Below, in pieces: positions 22,757 to 35,200 of a stretch of 64,000 nucleotides of DNA. The notes beneath the pieces are model-generated. The model did no database searches, was not told where the DNA came from, and saw only the letters and a list, made by a program, of their open reading frames with translations. Each line of letters begins with the position of its first letter. Positions within the stretch are counted from its first letter, which is position 1. The translations under genes were made by a program, and so were the position numbers. Origin of the DNA: Nilaparvata lugens (lineage: Eukaryota; Arthropoda; Insecta; Hemiptera; Delphacidae). The DNA is taken from contig NC_052506.1 of assembly GCF_014356525.2 (NCBI RefSeq), forward strand, positions 21,355,916 to 21,419,915. Direction: 5' to 3'.

Positions 22757-23157
22757 TAAGCTTGATATAAATATTAGGCTATAAATCTGAACTTTGAAAC
22801 TTGATTTGTTAATTATCTAGACTTTACTATAGCTGAAAAAAAGACGTTAATACCACTGTATAGTGGTATTATATAAATGGTAAAAGACGAGACGTTGTAG
22901 ATTGTAGATGCCAGTATTGACAACATCAACGTTTTTTTTTCTTTCAATTATGGAGAAATACCACAGCAACTCTTATCATACAATCAAATAATTACATTAC
23001 TGTATTATCAACTCATCATTATTTCTGGAAGATACATTTTTTTAAATTTAAACTTATTCAAGTTATAAACAGTTTTGGACACCATCACGAACTGCGATTT
23101 TTAATAATATTTTTAGTCCGTCTATTTCAGAACATGTATAATAAATAATCAATTTAT

Positions 23158-23265
23158 TTGTTCACAGTAATCATACAAATAGAGTTGAGTTATTATTGTT
23201 ATGTAGAGTGCATTTTTTTATTATGTTTGTTGGCTCAACTCTATTTGTATGATTACTGTGAACAA
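23158..23265. repeat. 108-bp hairpin with perfect 32-bp arms
   Basis: The left arm 23158-23189 (TTGTTCACAGTAATCATACA...) and right arm 23234-23265 are exact reverse complements around a 44-base spacer. An RNA copy would form a strong stem. No mature small RNA can be inferred. Confidence 0.85.
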
Positions 23266-24910
23266 CAATATAAATATTGAATATTGAAATTATATTAAAT
23301 TGAAAATTATATTTAAATTATAATATCTAATATAATTATAATAGATATTGAACAGCAATATTTGTATTATATGAGCAATAATATTGCACAATTTTGATGG
23401 TAAAGTTTATAAGGTTTGTCCAGAAGTACAGTAACCATAGTCCATTCTCCTTTAAAGGTCAGCAGAATGCATTTTTCCACACAGATGTGAGCTTAGCAAG
23501 ATATATAAGTTTCCAAGCCAACTATGTGCGTGGGACTGTCTGACCCTTTGTTGAGAGTTATGGGCAGGGGCGTTCGACATTGTCGTATAGTTTCAATAGG
23601 CTATATCACAACGATATTATAGCCTACTGATATTAATTAATATCAGTATTAATATTAAACATAGTGATATAAATTGAATACGGTATGCTTTGCTGCGTCA
23701 GGCTATGAATAATTAAAAAAGCATTATTAGACTCTGTTTATTGCTTTTACTTTTTTATAAATGCCTCAAGTCATGCCATAATTCAGATTCACTTAAATCC
23801 ATCTGCATTCATTAGGCTATATCACATTAATGTTTGCCGTTCAAGTTTTAAGTTAATCTCACTTCCATAAACATAATATTTGCAGACTGTAACAAACACT
23901 ATCCATTAATTTTATTCTGAATTTTTAAATTTCATGGAATGAGAAAGCAGTCATCTTGAACACTGCTGACCCCCCAAGAATGGTTTTGTTTTGCTCCTGA
24001 TCTTGTAATTTTTTTACAAGATCTTATTGTGAGAATAATATTTTATGGTTGTTAATGTGAAATAACTTGTAAAATCAAGTTTTTTTCTAGGCAATAATCA
24101 TTTCATTAAATTTGGTTCCAAATTGAATTTAGACAAACATTTCGGGTAAGTTGACAGCTGATTATGACCAGCCAGGACTTTTACACTACCTATAATAGAA
24201 GGTTCTGCTATTAAGGAAGTCTAGATAGTTTTTTTCTAAATTCAATCGAATTGAATGAACGGTAGACTGATAATTCTGGACGGTTTACAAAATTTACTAC
24301 AGTTTCCTTCTTACTAACTTACGTATACCAACTTCTTTCAATTCAGCACCAAGGTTACAACAATCCAGAATATAAAAGAAGAAAGCAATGTTAGCGAGAA
24401 TATAGCTGATGACCTTTGGTAACAGAAAGTAAATGATACGTACAGTGTATAACAGTAAACATTTATTCTCAGTTCATTCCCTATCAATTTTTCGATTATA
24501 CCAAAGAGAAATTAATTTCAAAATGTCATCATTCCTTATTTGAATAGCATCAATGCTTCTTATCGAAACAAATGCTGACAATTTGAAGTGATTCCCATTA
24601 AAATAATAATAAAGAAACTGGTCCATATAATCGATACCGGTAGTGTTAAAATTTATCATGGAATAAAACTTTACTTTCATCCCACTCCACCCACACACCA
24701 TACTGATACTCTGTACTAATGCTTTATCAATCTCTTTCTCTCTCAAACTTTGCTCTCCTAGAATTAAATAAAGGCAGCAATCCAATTAAATTTCATTTTC
24801 TCTCTTTCTCATTCTTATTTTTTCTTTAAGTTTTATTTACCACCTAGGTATTTGAATGTTTGACTTCACTTCGACTATCTATCTATTCAACTGTTTGCCT
24901 TTCTACACGT

Positions 24911-25507
24911 AAGGCTGTGCAGCAGGCTAAAAAAAATTTCAAAGTTTTCTGTTTGTATTTACTATCACGTTATCAGAATAAAAAGTTTTCTCAGGATTTT
25001 TTTCCAGTTTGGCTACTTTTTGAAATATGAGCGCGTAAAGTTTTAAAGTTTAAATTTTTGGGACAGATCATTACATTTCAAATTCGGTAAGAGATAAATT
25101 CTTAAAATATTCATGGTGTACCGTATTGTTGATTGAATAGAGAAAATCCTCAAAAAATTTTGATAGAGTTATTCCATTTTCAAAATTTGATATTCCGGAT
25201 TTTTTATTCAATAAAAATGGCCATAAAGAAATCATCCTCAAAATTTTATGAATTTATCTCTTACCGTATTTGAAATGATCTATGCATCTGTCCCTGAAAT
25301 TAAAACTACGCGCTAGAATCTCAAAAATGAATAATCGGAAAAATAAAGTTTGCCAAGAAAACTTTTATTTTGATATAACTTGGGAAAAATAAAATTTTCC
25401 TGAGAGAACTTTTCTATTTTGATAACTTGAGATAGAAGACCAAACTTACAAATCAAAAACTGTGAAAAATTACCAGTAAAAATTTTTTAGCCTGTTGCAC
25501 AGCCTTA
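24911..25507. mobile_element. 600-bp foldback element, GGCTGTGCA family, copy 2
   Basis: It starts AAGGCTGTGCAGCAGGCTAA and ends TTAGCCTGTTGCACAGCCTT, so the ends are clean inverted repeats. Internal blocks (TTTTGGGACAGATCATT, AAATTCGGTAAGAGATAAAT) match copy 1. A local duplication of the CCAAGAAAACTTTTATTTTG segment is seen at about 25350-25420. Intergenic. Confidence 0.82.
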
Positions 25508-26104
25508 AAATCTGGCAGACATGGAAATGTTTCTTTACAAATTCTAAGTATGTTTCTCGCTGTTTTTTGTACCGAATGGTACACTGTACGTGTACATAAT
25601 TATGTAAAGTTTAAAAGAGAAGTTCAGGACTCCAGGCTCCTAAAGATGAAGGCATCCTAATCTATTTCAATATCTTCCTCTTGCTCTCTTGTACGCATCC
25701 TTTTTTTATTTATTATCAATAATCTCCTCGCTTTAGAGCTTTGCCAGGTGGGCAAGCTTATTATTATCTGCAACTCAGAACTTGTTCCAAGAACTACCTT
25801 CTGCTATTCTCTCGACCTACCATTCCAAAAGTGTTCTCCTTCCTTATTTCTCTTTATCCTGCTGCCCCTTTATTCCATCACGCATCTCTCTTATTTTATT
25901 CATCTATTTTTAAGTAGTTCGTGATGGCTTAGGTCGTCGACTTGGTCATGTTCAACAACCTCTCTCACTCCCTTTGGGGCAAAGATTAACAAAAGCAAAC
26001 GTGATGCGGTATCAGAAGAGGATGGAAGAGGAATAGGCGAGCAAGGGAGAAAGAGAAAATGAGATAAGTTAACGATTGATCTCCTGCCCCTCCACTTCAT
26101 CATT

Positions 26105-26212
26105 CTCCGTCGATATTAGCACTCACGCAGTTGTTTCTAGCTAGTTAGTCAGTCAGTCTTTCAGTGGCAGGTTAGTTGGACAGTTGTTTAGCTGCATACT
26201 GCATACGTCAAA
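26105..26212 (+). promoter_or_regulatory. CypB: probable 5' UTR and transcription start zone of the cyclophilin gene
   Basis: The 100 bases before the ATG contain repeated TTAGTCAGTCAGTC initiator-like motifs (TCAGT) and no in-frame upstream start. The start context CAAAATGG is favourable. No TATA box was seen. Assignment rests on position and initiator-like motifs only. Confidence 0.35.
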
Positions 26213-26290
26213 ATGGTTGCGATGCTGAAGAGGACTCACTCATTTCTAACATTCAGTTTTATCTTTCTCCTGTCACTGGGAATCTGCTAT
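26213..26290 (+). CDS. CypB: cyclophilin exon 1: signal peptide
   Basis: Encodes 26 residues: [16 protein letters not shown], then [10 protein letters not shown], ending exactly before GTAAGT. Basic n-region and hydrophobic core are clear; cleavage is likely near the Cys-Tyr/Ala-Thr exon junction. A second in-frame Met at codon 4 could also initiate. Confidence 0.85.
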
Positions 26291-29200
26291 GTAAGTTCAA
26301 GTTTTGTTATTCTATTCAAAGTATTTAATTAACTCTCAGTTTTTTTAGGTTATGTTTGGAAGTTGAATGAGAAAGAATCCTGATTCTTGAATCTGAATGT
26401 TACATTGATACAGTTGGCGAGTTGTTACATGGCTTTCTTGAGAACTAAGTAAAAATAATATTTACATGCTTTTAAAACAAAAGTTGGGTTGACTAATAAT
26501 AAGTACCTATGGTTGACGTTAAACATAAGCTTACATTATTATACAGGAAGAGGAAGAATAATCCCATGATGCAGGATTCTTCTATTTCTATCTAGCTTTG
26601 AATGCCTTGAAAGTGAAAACTAACTTAGTTGCCGTTTTACCCGTTATTTGGGAGAAATACAGGCACCTACCGTGGCCTACTGTATACAGTGTATTATACT
26701 GGAGGCTGAACTCATAGGTGCAACCCCCCCCCCTCAAGAACCCCACCCCAAATTTGGAAAAAATCCAGCTTTTACCCCCATACAAAAAATGTCGTGAATA
26801 TTGATTAGTAATTTTAAACACTGCCAGCCTTTTATTTGGACCCCCCCAAGACTTCATTTTGAGTCCCCCCCACCCATGAATTTTTCAAAGTCGCTGTCTG
26901 CGTCCAAACCCCCCCTCCCTGAGGGCACCCCTGCATGTACTACAAGGTAAAGTCCATTTCAACATTTATTGGAAAGTTCGAAGAACCGGTACCTAAAGTG
27001 TCATTCCAGATTTAGATACGTACCCTCCCACAGTGGGGGGGGGCATTGCTTTTCTCTGAGGAGATGAATAAACATGACGACTCCTGGTGTTTTTTTTTTG
27101 GCGGGGTCATACCAGGGAGGTTAAATAGATAACGTATCAGGAGTGCGGGCTGTAAAACTACATAAGCCTACCGTACTTCCTGCTTCCTGGTGGTTTTTAG
27201 AACTGAAGGTCCTCTCATTTCTATTATCCTCCATCCCTATATACTCTTACGCACTCGGAAGCCCAGAACTTACATGACCAGCAAAAAACTAAGCTAGAAA
27301 AATATTTATTACTGTTCATTGGCATGTGTATTTTCAAGTTCAATTAGATTAAACATTGTCGGTAACTGACCTCACAAAACAGATCCCTCGTGTTAATCCA
27401 AAATTACTGACGGATAATCAAATTCAGAATACACAATTTCCTGCTTGCTATAAAGCGCTGAGTTCCCTTTACAGCGATACGCTTATTTCAAGCAAATCTA
27501 ATCATTGATTTACGAGGATTCTCAGTCGAACTCATTTTTATGGATTCATGAGTACCTGAACTACATTCTGACTAATGTACATAAGAAGGAAGGTGTAAAT
27601 AAGTCTCACAAACAAATATAAAACACTTGGTTAGAGGAAAGTTTTTCTTCAACTATTTTGTACTGTCATTAGTGCATCGTTATCAGAACAGTTTTAATTA
27701 CTTGAGCTTTAAAATTTATTAACATCGTCAGAAATTCCAGAAATATTTTATCACTACAAGTTATTTTATTTGAATTTAAAACTCTTTTGTACAAAAGACA
27801 ATATTATTAAGTTCAAAATATGCATCATTGGCCCTTACTAGCCTACAACAGTAGGTAACTACCCAATTAGAATATTATTCTAACTACTTTTACATTTAAT
27901 AAAAAACTTTTACATTTCACTACTGTAACAGTAGGCAGTACCTAAGTCTATTAACTAAATTCACATTGAAATTTCAACTCTGGATAAGCGATGTTATCCA
28001 ATGTTTGTAGTGTTATTAAAAATAGGAAATCTATGAATAATCATTCATTTCCTTGCGATCTAAAACAATGATAATAGTGAATATCATAGTACTATCACAT
28101 AATAATCATTAATTCATAATAGTAAATTATTCTTAAATACTAATATGTTATGTATTAATTTATATTAATATAGTTATGTATTATCCAATGTTGGCCTTAT
28201 CACACAAATAATAAGAATCTACAAAAAGAACATTGTTTTTCATAGGCCCAATAAACATTGATTTTTGTTTTATTATAACTGAATTTCAATAGGCCTATTG
28301 CATTGAAAAATTAACATTCTAAGACATTTATTCTGTCAACCTGAGCAATGTTCTTATTCCAATTCTCAATAATAACAATAACGCTTATTCAAGGCCAATT
28401 CCTCATTAATTCTTAGCATCAAACTTCAACTTCATTGAAACTAGAGCTATTGCTATCCAATTCAGAGCTACTGTACCTACCTTTAAAATTATTGTTCAAC
28501 AAGATTTGTCTATTTGATAGACGTACGGTATAAAATATTAGAGTACGGTTTCGTAATACTTTATATTTCTAGTTTTGAATTACGTAGTTGAAAGCATTGC
28601 AATAATTTTACATAATGATCTCATTAAAAATAAAGTAGAATTCTCTAAAATGTCACTAGAGGAGAGGAATGTACCAAAACATTATAATAACCATGTATTT
28701 TATCTCATCAGACAGACAGACAGATAAAAGATATTCATTTAAAAAAATGCAATTCACAAAGCAAAAATCTTATGTACTCATTTTCAATATAAAACAACAA
28801 CAAAGAATAAAACAACCTCATGAATACACTAAGCCAAATAAATCTTTAGAAAATGGTCTGCATGGGCAAAAAATGCCTGTACGTAAACCAGAGTTGCATA
28901 TTAAAAGTTTTACAGAGAGAAAGGAAACATTAATCTTGATGCATTCAGAACCTTATTGAATATTATTATTACATACAGTGGATAAATTATTGAATAGCTC
29001 AAAAAAAGAAGATTAATCAGTGTAATGGTGCATACAGATTTCAAGAACAGTAGACAGGTTGTCACCACCAGCGAATTTATCGGCCAAGGTAGGTGTTATA
29101 ATTTTTGTTGTGATGATGTTTTCTGCATTGTCCACTCACAGCTGTATTAAACATTTCTTTAATTTCAATTTAAATAAGGATTTCGAGACGGCCTGAAATA

Positions 29201-32200
29201 CTATCTGATGTGGGAAGTGACGAGCCAAGTTACGATACAGAACATGTGAAATATAGAATGAATTGGTTTGTGTAAGAGATCTCTGAAGGGGTATAGCTGT
29301 ATTCAATAGATTTTTTGCCAGTAATAAATTAGGTACTTGAATTTAAAATTAAGCTACAGTATAATATTAGGAAATAGAAGAAGTTTTGGGCAATAGCCTG
29401 TTTTTTCTTTTCCAACTATTATTATATTGGTTGCTCTATCCAATTAATAAATAAATATACTGTAACCTTTTATTACTGGGTGGGGGGTTGTATGCCTCAT
29501 GGTTGTATGATTTTGATATTATGATATTGAAGAGCTATTGGAGCCATTGGAGAAGGAGTTTTGGGCATATCCTGTTTTTTCTTTTCCAACTATTATTATA
29601 TTGTTTACTCTATATCCAATTAATAAATATATACTGTAATATTATTGGGTGGGGGTTGTAGGTCCATATTGGATGATTTTGATATTATGATCTTGAAGAG
29701 CTATCTATTGAAGACATATTTGAATAAAGTTTCCTGATACAGTTTTCCTCGTCTGACTACTAGTGAAGCTGAAAATAAGAAAGTAGGTAGAGGTACAGTA
29801 GTAGTAGCCATTATCCACCAAAAGATTAATCTTTTGTCGGGGGAAGGCTGAGAAACTGGTTTCATCTTGCTACTTGCTAATATATTTTTTCTTAATGTTT
29901 GTTTTCATGACTGAGCAATTATCCTTGTAATCGCACACAATAGCATACTTTCTAATTTTGCGTGAGAGTAGCTGTTAGTTGTGTTGGAAGGATTGCTCAT
30001 TATATTCTATCAAAGCCTGATCTGTTGCAACAATAAATAAGCTTGACATTGTAAATTGACAATGGAAGTTGTTACTTCCTTGTAGATATTCTATAAGAGG
30101 TCAATGATGCTATTCAGTAGGATAAAAATGTATAATGTGGATGCAAAGTTCTGGCCTTATCAGCTCAGAAAACTCTAGCCTAAATTAATGTTAACTGCAG
30201 AGGTCACACGATAATTTCTTCTTATTCCCTAATCCCTTAAGATAATTCCTTTTTTAAGTTCTAAAAATAAACCTAACATTTTTTTAGATAGGACCCTAAT
30301 GCCAAGACTACCGAAGTTACTGTAAAAAAAAGTAAATTCGTATGGCTTTTGTTGGTGGGAGTCCCTTGCGGAAAGGTCCCACCGCCTGAATATATAATTA
30401 TTTAAGCCGTCAATGGGCCTTACTGTAGATTGATCGCTTTACTAATTTCTGATGATCTAAGCTCAGTAAGCTGAATTTAGATACCGTAAGATATGAATTT
30501 AGCTTATCCTTTATATTTAAAAAGATATTTGAAAACCTAATAACAGCCAATAATAACGAATAGAAATGGATAATGGCATATAATGGCAATGCTAAAACTT
30601 TTCGTATGTTATAAAAAAGTGTCCCACCTATAGTGAGGTTCACGTTATAATGGCAATGGAGAAAGATAGGAGAAAAACTTTGCCGATCCTCTGTCTTTTC
30701 AATGCCTTCTATAGACGGTAGCTGATACAGATTTATTGATGTAATATTAACTGTTCATTCTCGTTTAAAATAATCAATTATATTTTATTAAGCAAGAAAT
30801 TATATTTTCAATATTTATCAAAATAAAATATTTTGTTAATGAACTATTAATTCTACAATGTTGAAAGACGATCTGGCAACAGAGCAGAACGAGAAAGAGA
30901 TAGCGCTATCCGCTTTGTTGAATGATAGACAAGGATAGCAATACCATTGCTCATCAAACACTGCCATTATAACGTGGACCTCACTAACTATACAAGTATT
31001 CTTTATTTCAATTGAAAAAATATCAAGTATCCCTTTAAAAAGAATCAGAAATAAATCATTATCGAGTGATGGCAATACCTACTACTACATCAGGCCCCAC
31101 AACTGGAGCTCCAATGAGCTATGACGTCATTACATGTAGATCACTGATCTACTGGCGGTAGGCAAGCGAAATAAGAGCGCTGATACTTGTTATTACATCT
31201 GATACGGTAACCATCGAAATTTGTATTACGAATTCTATTTTCACGGTCTATTATTTCAATAAATATAGTTTGTTTATCATAAATCTAATATTTGTCTGTG
31301 GAAAGTAATGGTGAATGGAGTTTTAAATCATGGGATTCTGTTGTTGTGTACCCAACTGTCGCGGGAATTATCAGAAGACTTCAAAAGTTTCTGTATTTTC
31401 TTTTCCGAAAGATGAAACTTTGAAAAGAAAATGGATAGCCTACAAGCGATAAGAAGGAAGAACTTTAATCCTACAAAATCTTCAAAGGTAAGTTATCATA
31501 TTTTAATTTTAATTGCCTCAAGTTTTCCTGCAAAGGCTGCAAAACAGACATTCATTAATAAGCACCCATAGCTACTTTGAAAAAATCAAAATTCATCATA
31601 AGTTTATCATAACAGACAAGCATGTTTTTATTTTTTTGGAATTTTTTTTTTCCGAAAATCTTCAATATGTCTGCATTTTATGCAGAATTACTCTGTAGTT
31701 TCTCAACTAATTATGTTTATTCAGTTATTATTTGAAAAATGTTTATCAGTTTAAATATCTATTTTTGTAAGAATATTAAAGTAGATGTGTTGAGAAATTT
31801 TTCATCCTAATTCATAAATTTGTTGATCAGTGGAGAGCAGGGATGAGAGGAGAGAAATGGATGACCTTTTCTTGACAGGTTTAATAAAGTTGCACCTTTG
31901 TTTCAGGTATGTGAAAAGCACTTTGATGATAGGGATATCATCAAAGTAGTAAGAGCATACAACGAGCATGGAGAAAATCTGGAAGCCAAACTCAATAGAG
32001 TCAAGTTGAAAGAAGGTGCAATTCCCAGATTCTTTCCCAATTGCCCAAAACATTGGTCAACTAAATATTCTTCAAGAGAAAGTGCTGAAGAGAGAAGAGA
32101 GCGTCAAGAAAACTATCAGTTGAATCAAGTAATTCAGAAAAGTTTGCAATCAAAGAAGAAATACGATGATGAATTTAATTTTAAAAGTTTTATTGAATTA

Positions 32201-35200
32201 TCAAATTTAGTGGATTCAGTGAGAGTTGAAGTACCAAGTGAATGGAGTGTCGTAAAAAAACCAGACAGTGTTCTCTTCTTGATTGTTGAAGCTGTGCCTG
32301 TGCCTAACATTGTACTTTCAGCCATGGTGAATTCAGATTTACAGTTTTCATTATTTGTGGGGCAAGTCGAATTAAAAGCAATGAACAATGTAAACTATCC
32401 GCGTGATGTAAATGACATCAACGATTTGATTGAAACATTGCATTCATTTACCAAATTCATTCAAAGCTCTAATGGGAGGCCAAATAAAAGTGATTTATTC
32501 AGCACAATTGATGGGTGTCTGAGCCAAATTGAGGAATTGGAACTTGCCTCCAACTCGGAAAAATTGAAGTTTATTAAGGAACAATTAAATCTTTTAGATA
32601 CAAATAAGTTTTCCAACCGTTACTCAACAGAGTTCACCGTTTTATGCAGTATTTTCCATAGCATTTCATCTCATGCTTACAGATACTTGAGAAGTTCGGG
32701 CATCATCACATTACCTCATCCGAATACACTTCACAATCTATGCTTGGTTCACAATTCAAATCCAAGTATAGAGCTAACGGATAAAAACTTTCTCAGTTTT
32801 ACCAAGCGCAAATTCAATCTATTGAATAAAAATGATCTGACTGTTTCATTAATGATTGATGAAATTCATATCAAGCCGTATCTTGACTACACTGGAGGAG
32901 GAATTTTGGGCCATGTTTACTTTAGTCAAGACATGGCAAGTTCAGCACATGTCTTTATGATTCAGAGCCTATGTTCTTCTTTCAGAGAAGTGATTTTTAT
33001 TCTACCAGTGAGAACTATCAAAACAGAAACATTATTTTATTACATAAGAAAAGTTACTGTTGGCCTACAAGAAATAGGTTTCAATGTAATATGTGTAATA
33101 AGTGACAACAATGCAATCAATCGCAAAGCTATGTCATTATTCAGTAATCCTCCTAATTTGAGTATTGTGTATCCACATCCTAGTGACAATAGGAAGCCAC
33201 TTTTCTATTTATTTGACACTGTGCATATTTTGAAATGCATAAGAAACAACTGGATCAATCAAAAGGATACTGAACAAACAATCAAATATCCAGAAATAGA
33301 AAGTGATGAGGACACAGTAAATTTAGTTAGTGCTTCATTTGGTTGTTTGAAAAAAGTTTATGATATTGAGAACAAATCAGCAAATGTCATAAAATTTGCA
33401 CACACATTGTCAATGAAGACACTTTCACCCACGAACTTTGAAAGGCAGTGTGTGAAATTTGTTCTTAATGTTTTCAATGAGCATGTGGTTGAAGGGTTGT
33501 TGGCCATTGGAAGATTACATTCAATTGAGCACTGTGATTCAACAGCAGACTTCATCAAGTTCATTTCGAAGTGGTGGAGAATTGTGAATGTTAAAACTAT
33601 GTTCAAAGACATACGTTTCAAAGATGACTTACAAATGCCTCTTGCTCCTCATCAAGAAAACTTCAAGTTTCTGGAAAAGTTTCTGGATTGGCTTGACGTT
33701 TGGAAGCAAAAAAATCTTCAAAAAAACAAATTGACAAAAGAGACACATGAAGCATTAAGTCACACCACTCACGCTCTTCTAGAATTGACAAATTATTAAA
33801 TCAATGAGCTTAATTTCAATAATATTCTTCCTGGAAAAATTCAAACAGATGCACTAGAAGCACAATTTGGAAAGTATAGAACAATGGCAGGATCACAATA
33901 CCTGATCTCGTTACGTCAGGTATTTGAGGTGGAATCAAAAATTCGACTGCAAAATCTACTTCCACTAACATTGAAATCCAGCAAATTTGGCAATATTCAA
34001 GTTGAATTGAGTGAAGAGGTATTGAATAGTACAAATGATCCTTTAGATCAATCAGTGAGTGGATCAATTCCAAAAAGTTTGAAGACCTTGTCTTTGAAGA
34101 AGAGGACTTTGCAAATATTGAAGACAATGTTCCAGTACTCACGTATTTAGCTGGCTATTGTGCAAGAGCGGTGTTAAAAAGTGTGATCACTGCCTCAGTC
34201 TCTCGTCCTAGCTGACAAATCATTCATTGTTGAAGAACTGAACTCTGCAAACTATAGTATGATACAAAATATTGACAGAGGTGGATTATCATATCCTAAA
34301 CCCGAAGTTGTGAATGCCATTATTTTGAATAACATTATAATTCAAAAATTGGTTGAGAAAACCAACGAAAAAGAGTTTCTCCAAGTTGAAGATCAACGGC
34401 AATTATCAATGCAACTCACAAAAAAATTGATAGATGAATATGGTTTATTCCAAAGAAGTCTAAATTGTGGAGTGCATAGCAGAGAATTGGTGCTAAATAG
34501 TCTTCTGAAGGCATCTACGAACATAATGCCCAAGAACTATGCGAAGATAAAGAACGATAATTTATCAAAAAGCAAATTGAAAAAAAGAAAGTTGAAAACT
34601 GTTCAACACTGAAAAGTTTTGATGAGTGAGAAATCGTGTAATAACTTTGGAAGAACTGTACATAAAGTGTGGGACAACAGTTTACATGAAGTGTGAAAGG
34701 ACAGTGTAAGAGTGTGAAAGGAAAATGTAATTAAAGTTTGAAAGAACAGTGTAAATAATGTGTGGAATAACAGTGTGATAAGAGTGTGAAAGAACAGTGT
34801 AAATAAAGTGTGAAAGAACAGTGTAAATAGTGTGTAAAATAACAGTGTAATTGGAGTGTAGAAGATCAGTGTAAATAAAGTGCAAAAGAACTGTTAAACT
34901 GATGAATTAAAAAGTAAATGAAATGAAAGTTTTAGAACTGTCCATAAACATCATAAGATGGAAAGGTTTTACCTAACTAGAAAACATTCTCATAATAGGT
35001 TTTATTACATAGACAGTCTCATAACAGATTTATTGTCATCCAGGTCTTTGGGAGCCTCTTTTCTGAAAATGAGTTACCTCTGATTTGGTTTACCTTTGCA
35101 TTATCTCTCCTTTGATTCTGATACAGGATGTTATTAGGTATATTATTTGGTTGTTATTGGGCTGTTATTTGGTTGAGATGAATTCATCAATATCTCTATC

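Larger units (their letters stand above)
19851..26104. other. intergenic region between yps and the cyclophilin gene
   Basis: About 6.3 kb with no supported gene. It contains a GGCCCGGTTGCAC foldback (20393-20550), two small perfect hairpins (22599-22756, 23158-23265) and a 600-bp foldback (24911-25507). The rest is AT-rich, with scattered TAGGCCTA motifs common throughout the window. Confidence 0.7.

Noticed and set aside
27360..27440. Pogo/Tigger-like half end (CTCGTGTTAATCCAAAATTA)
   Set aside because: Only a single short resemblance, with no partner terminus.
28669..28959. 96-residue Lys/Gln-rich frame
   Set aside because: AT-rich intron sequence; composition explains the frame; no homology recognised.
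34682..34885. Antisense 67-residue frame
   Set aside because: It lies entirely over the P-element minisatellite.
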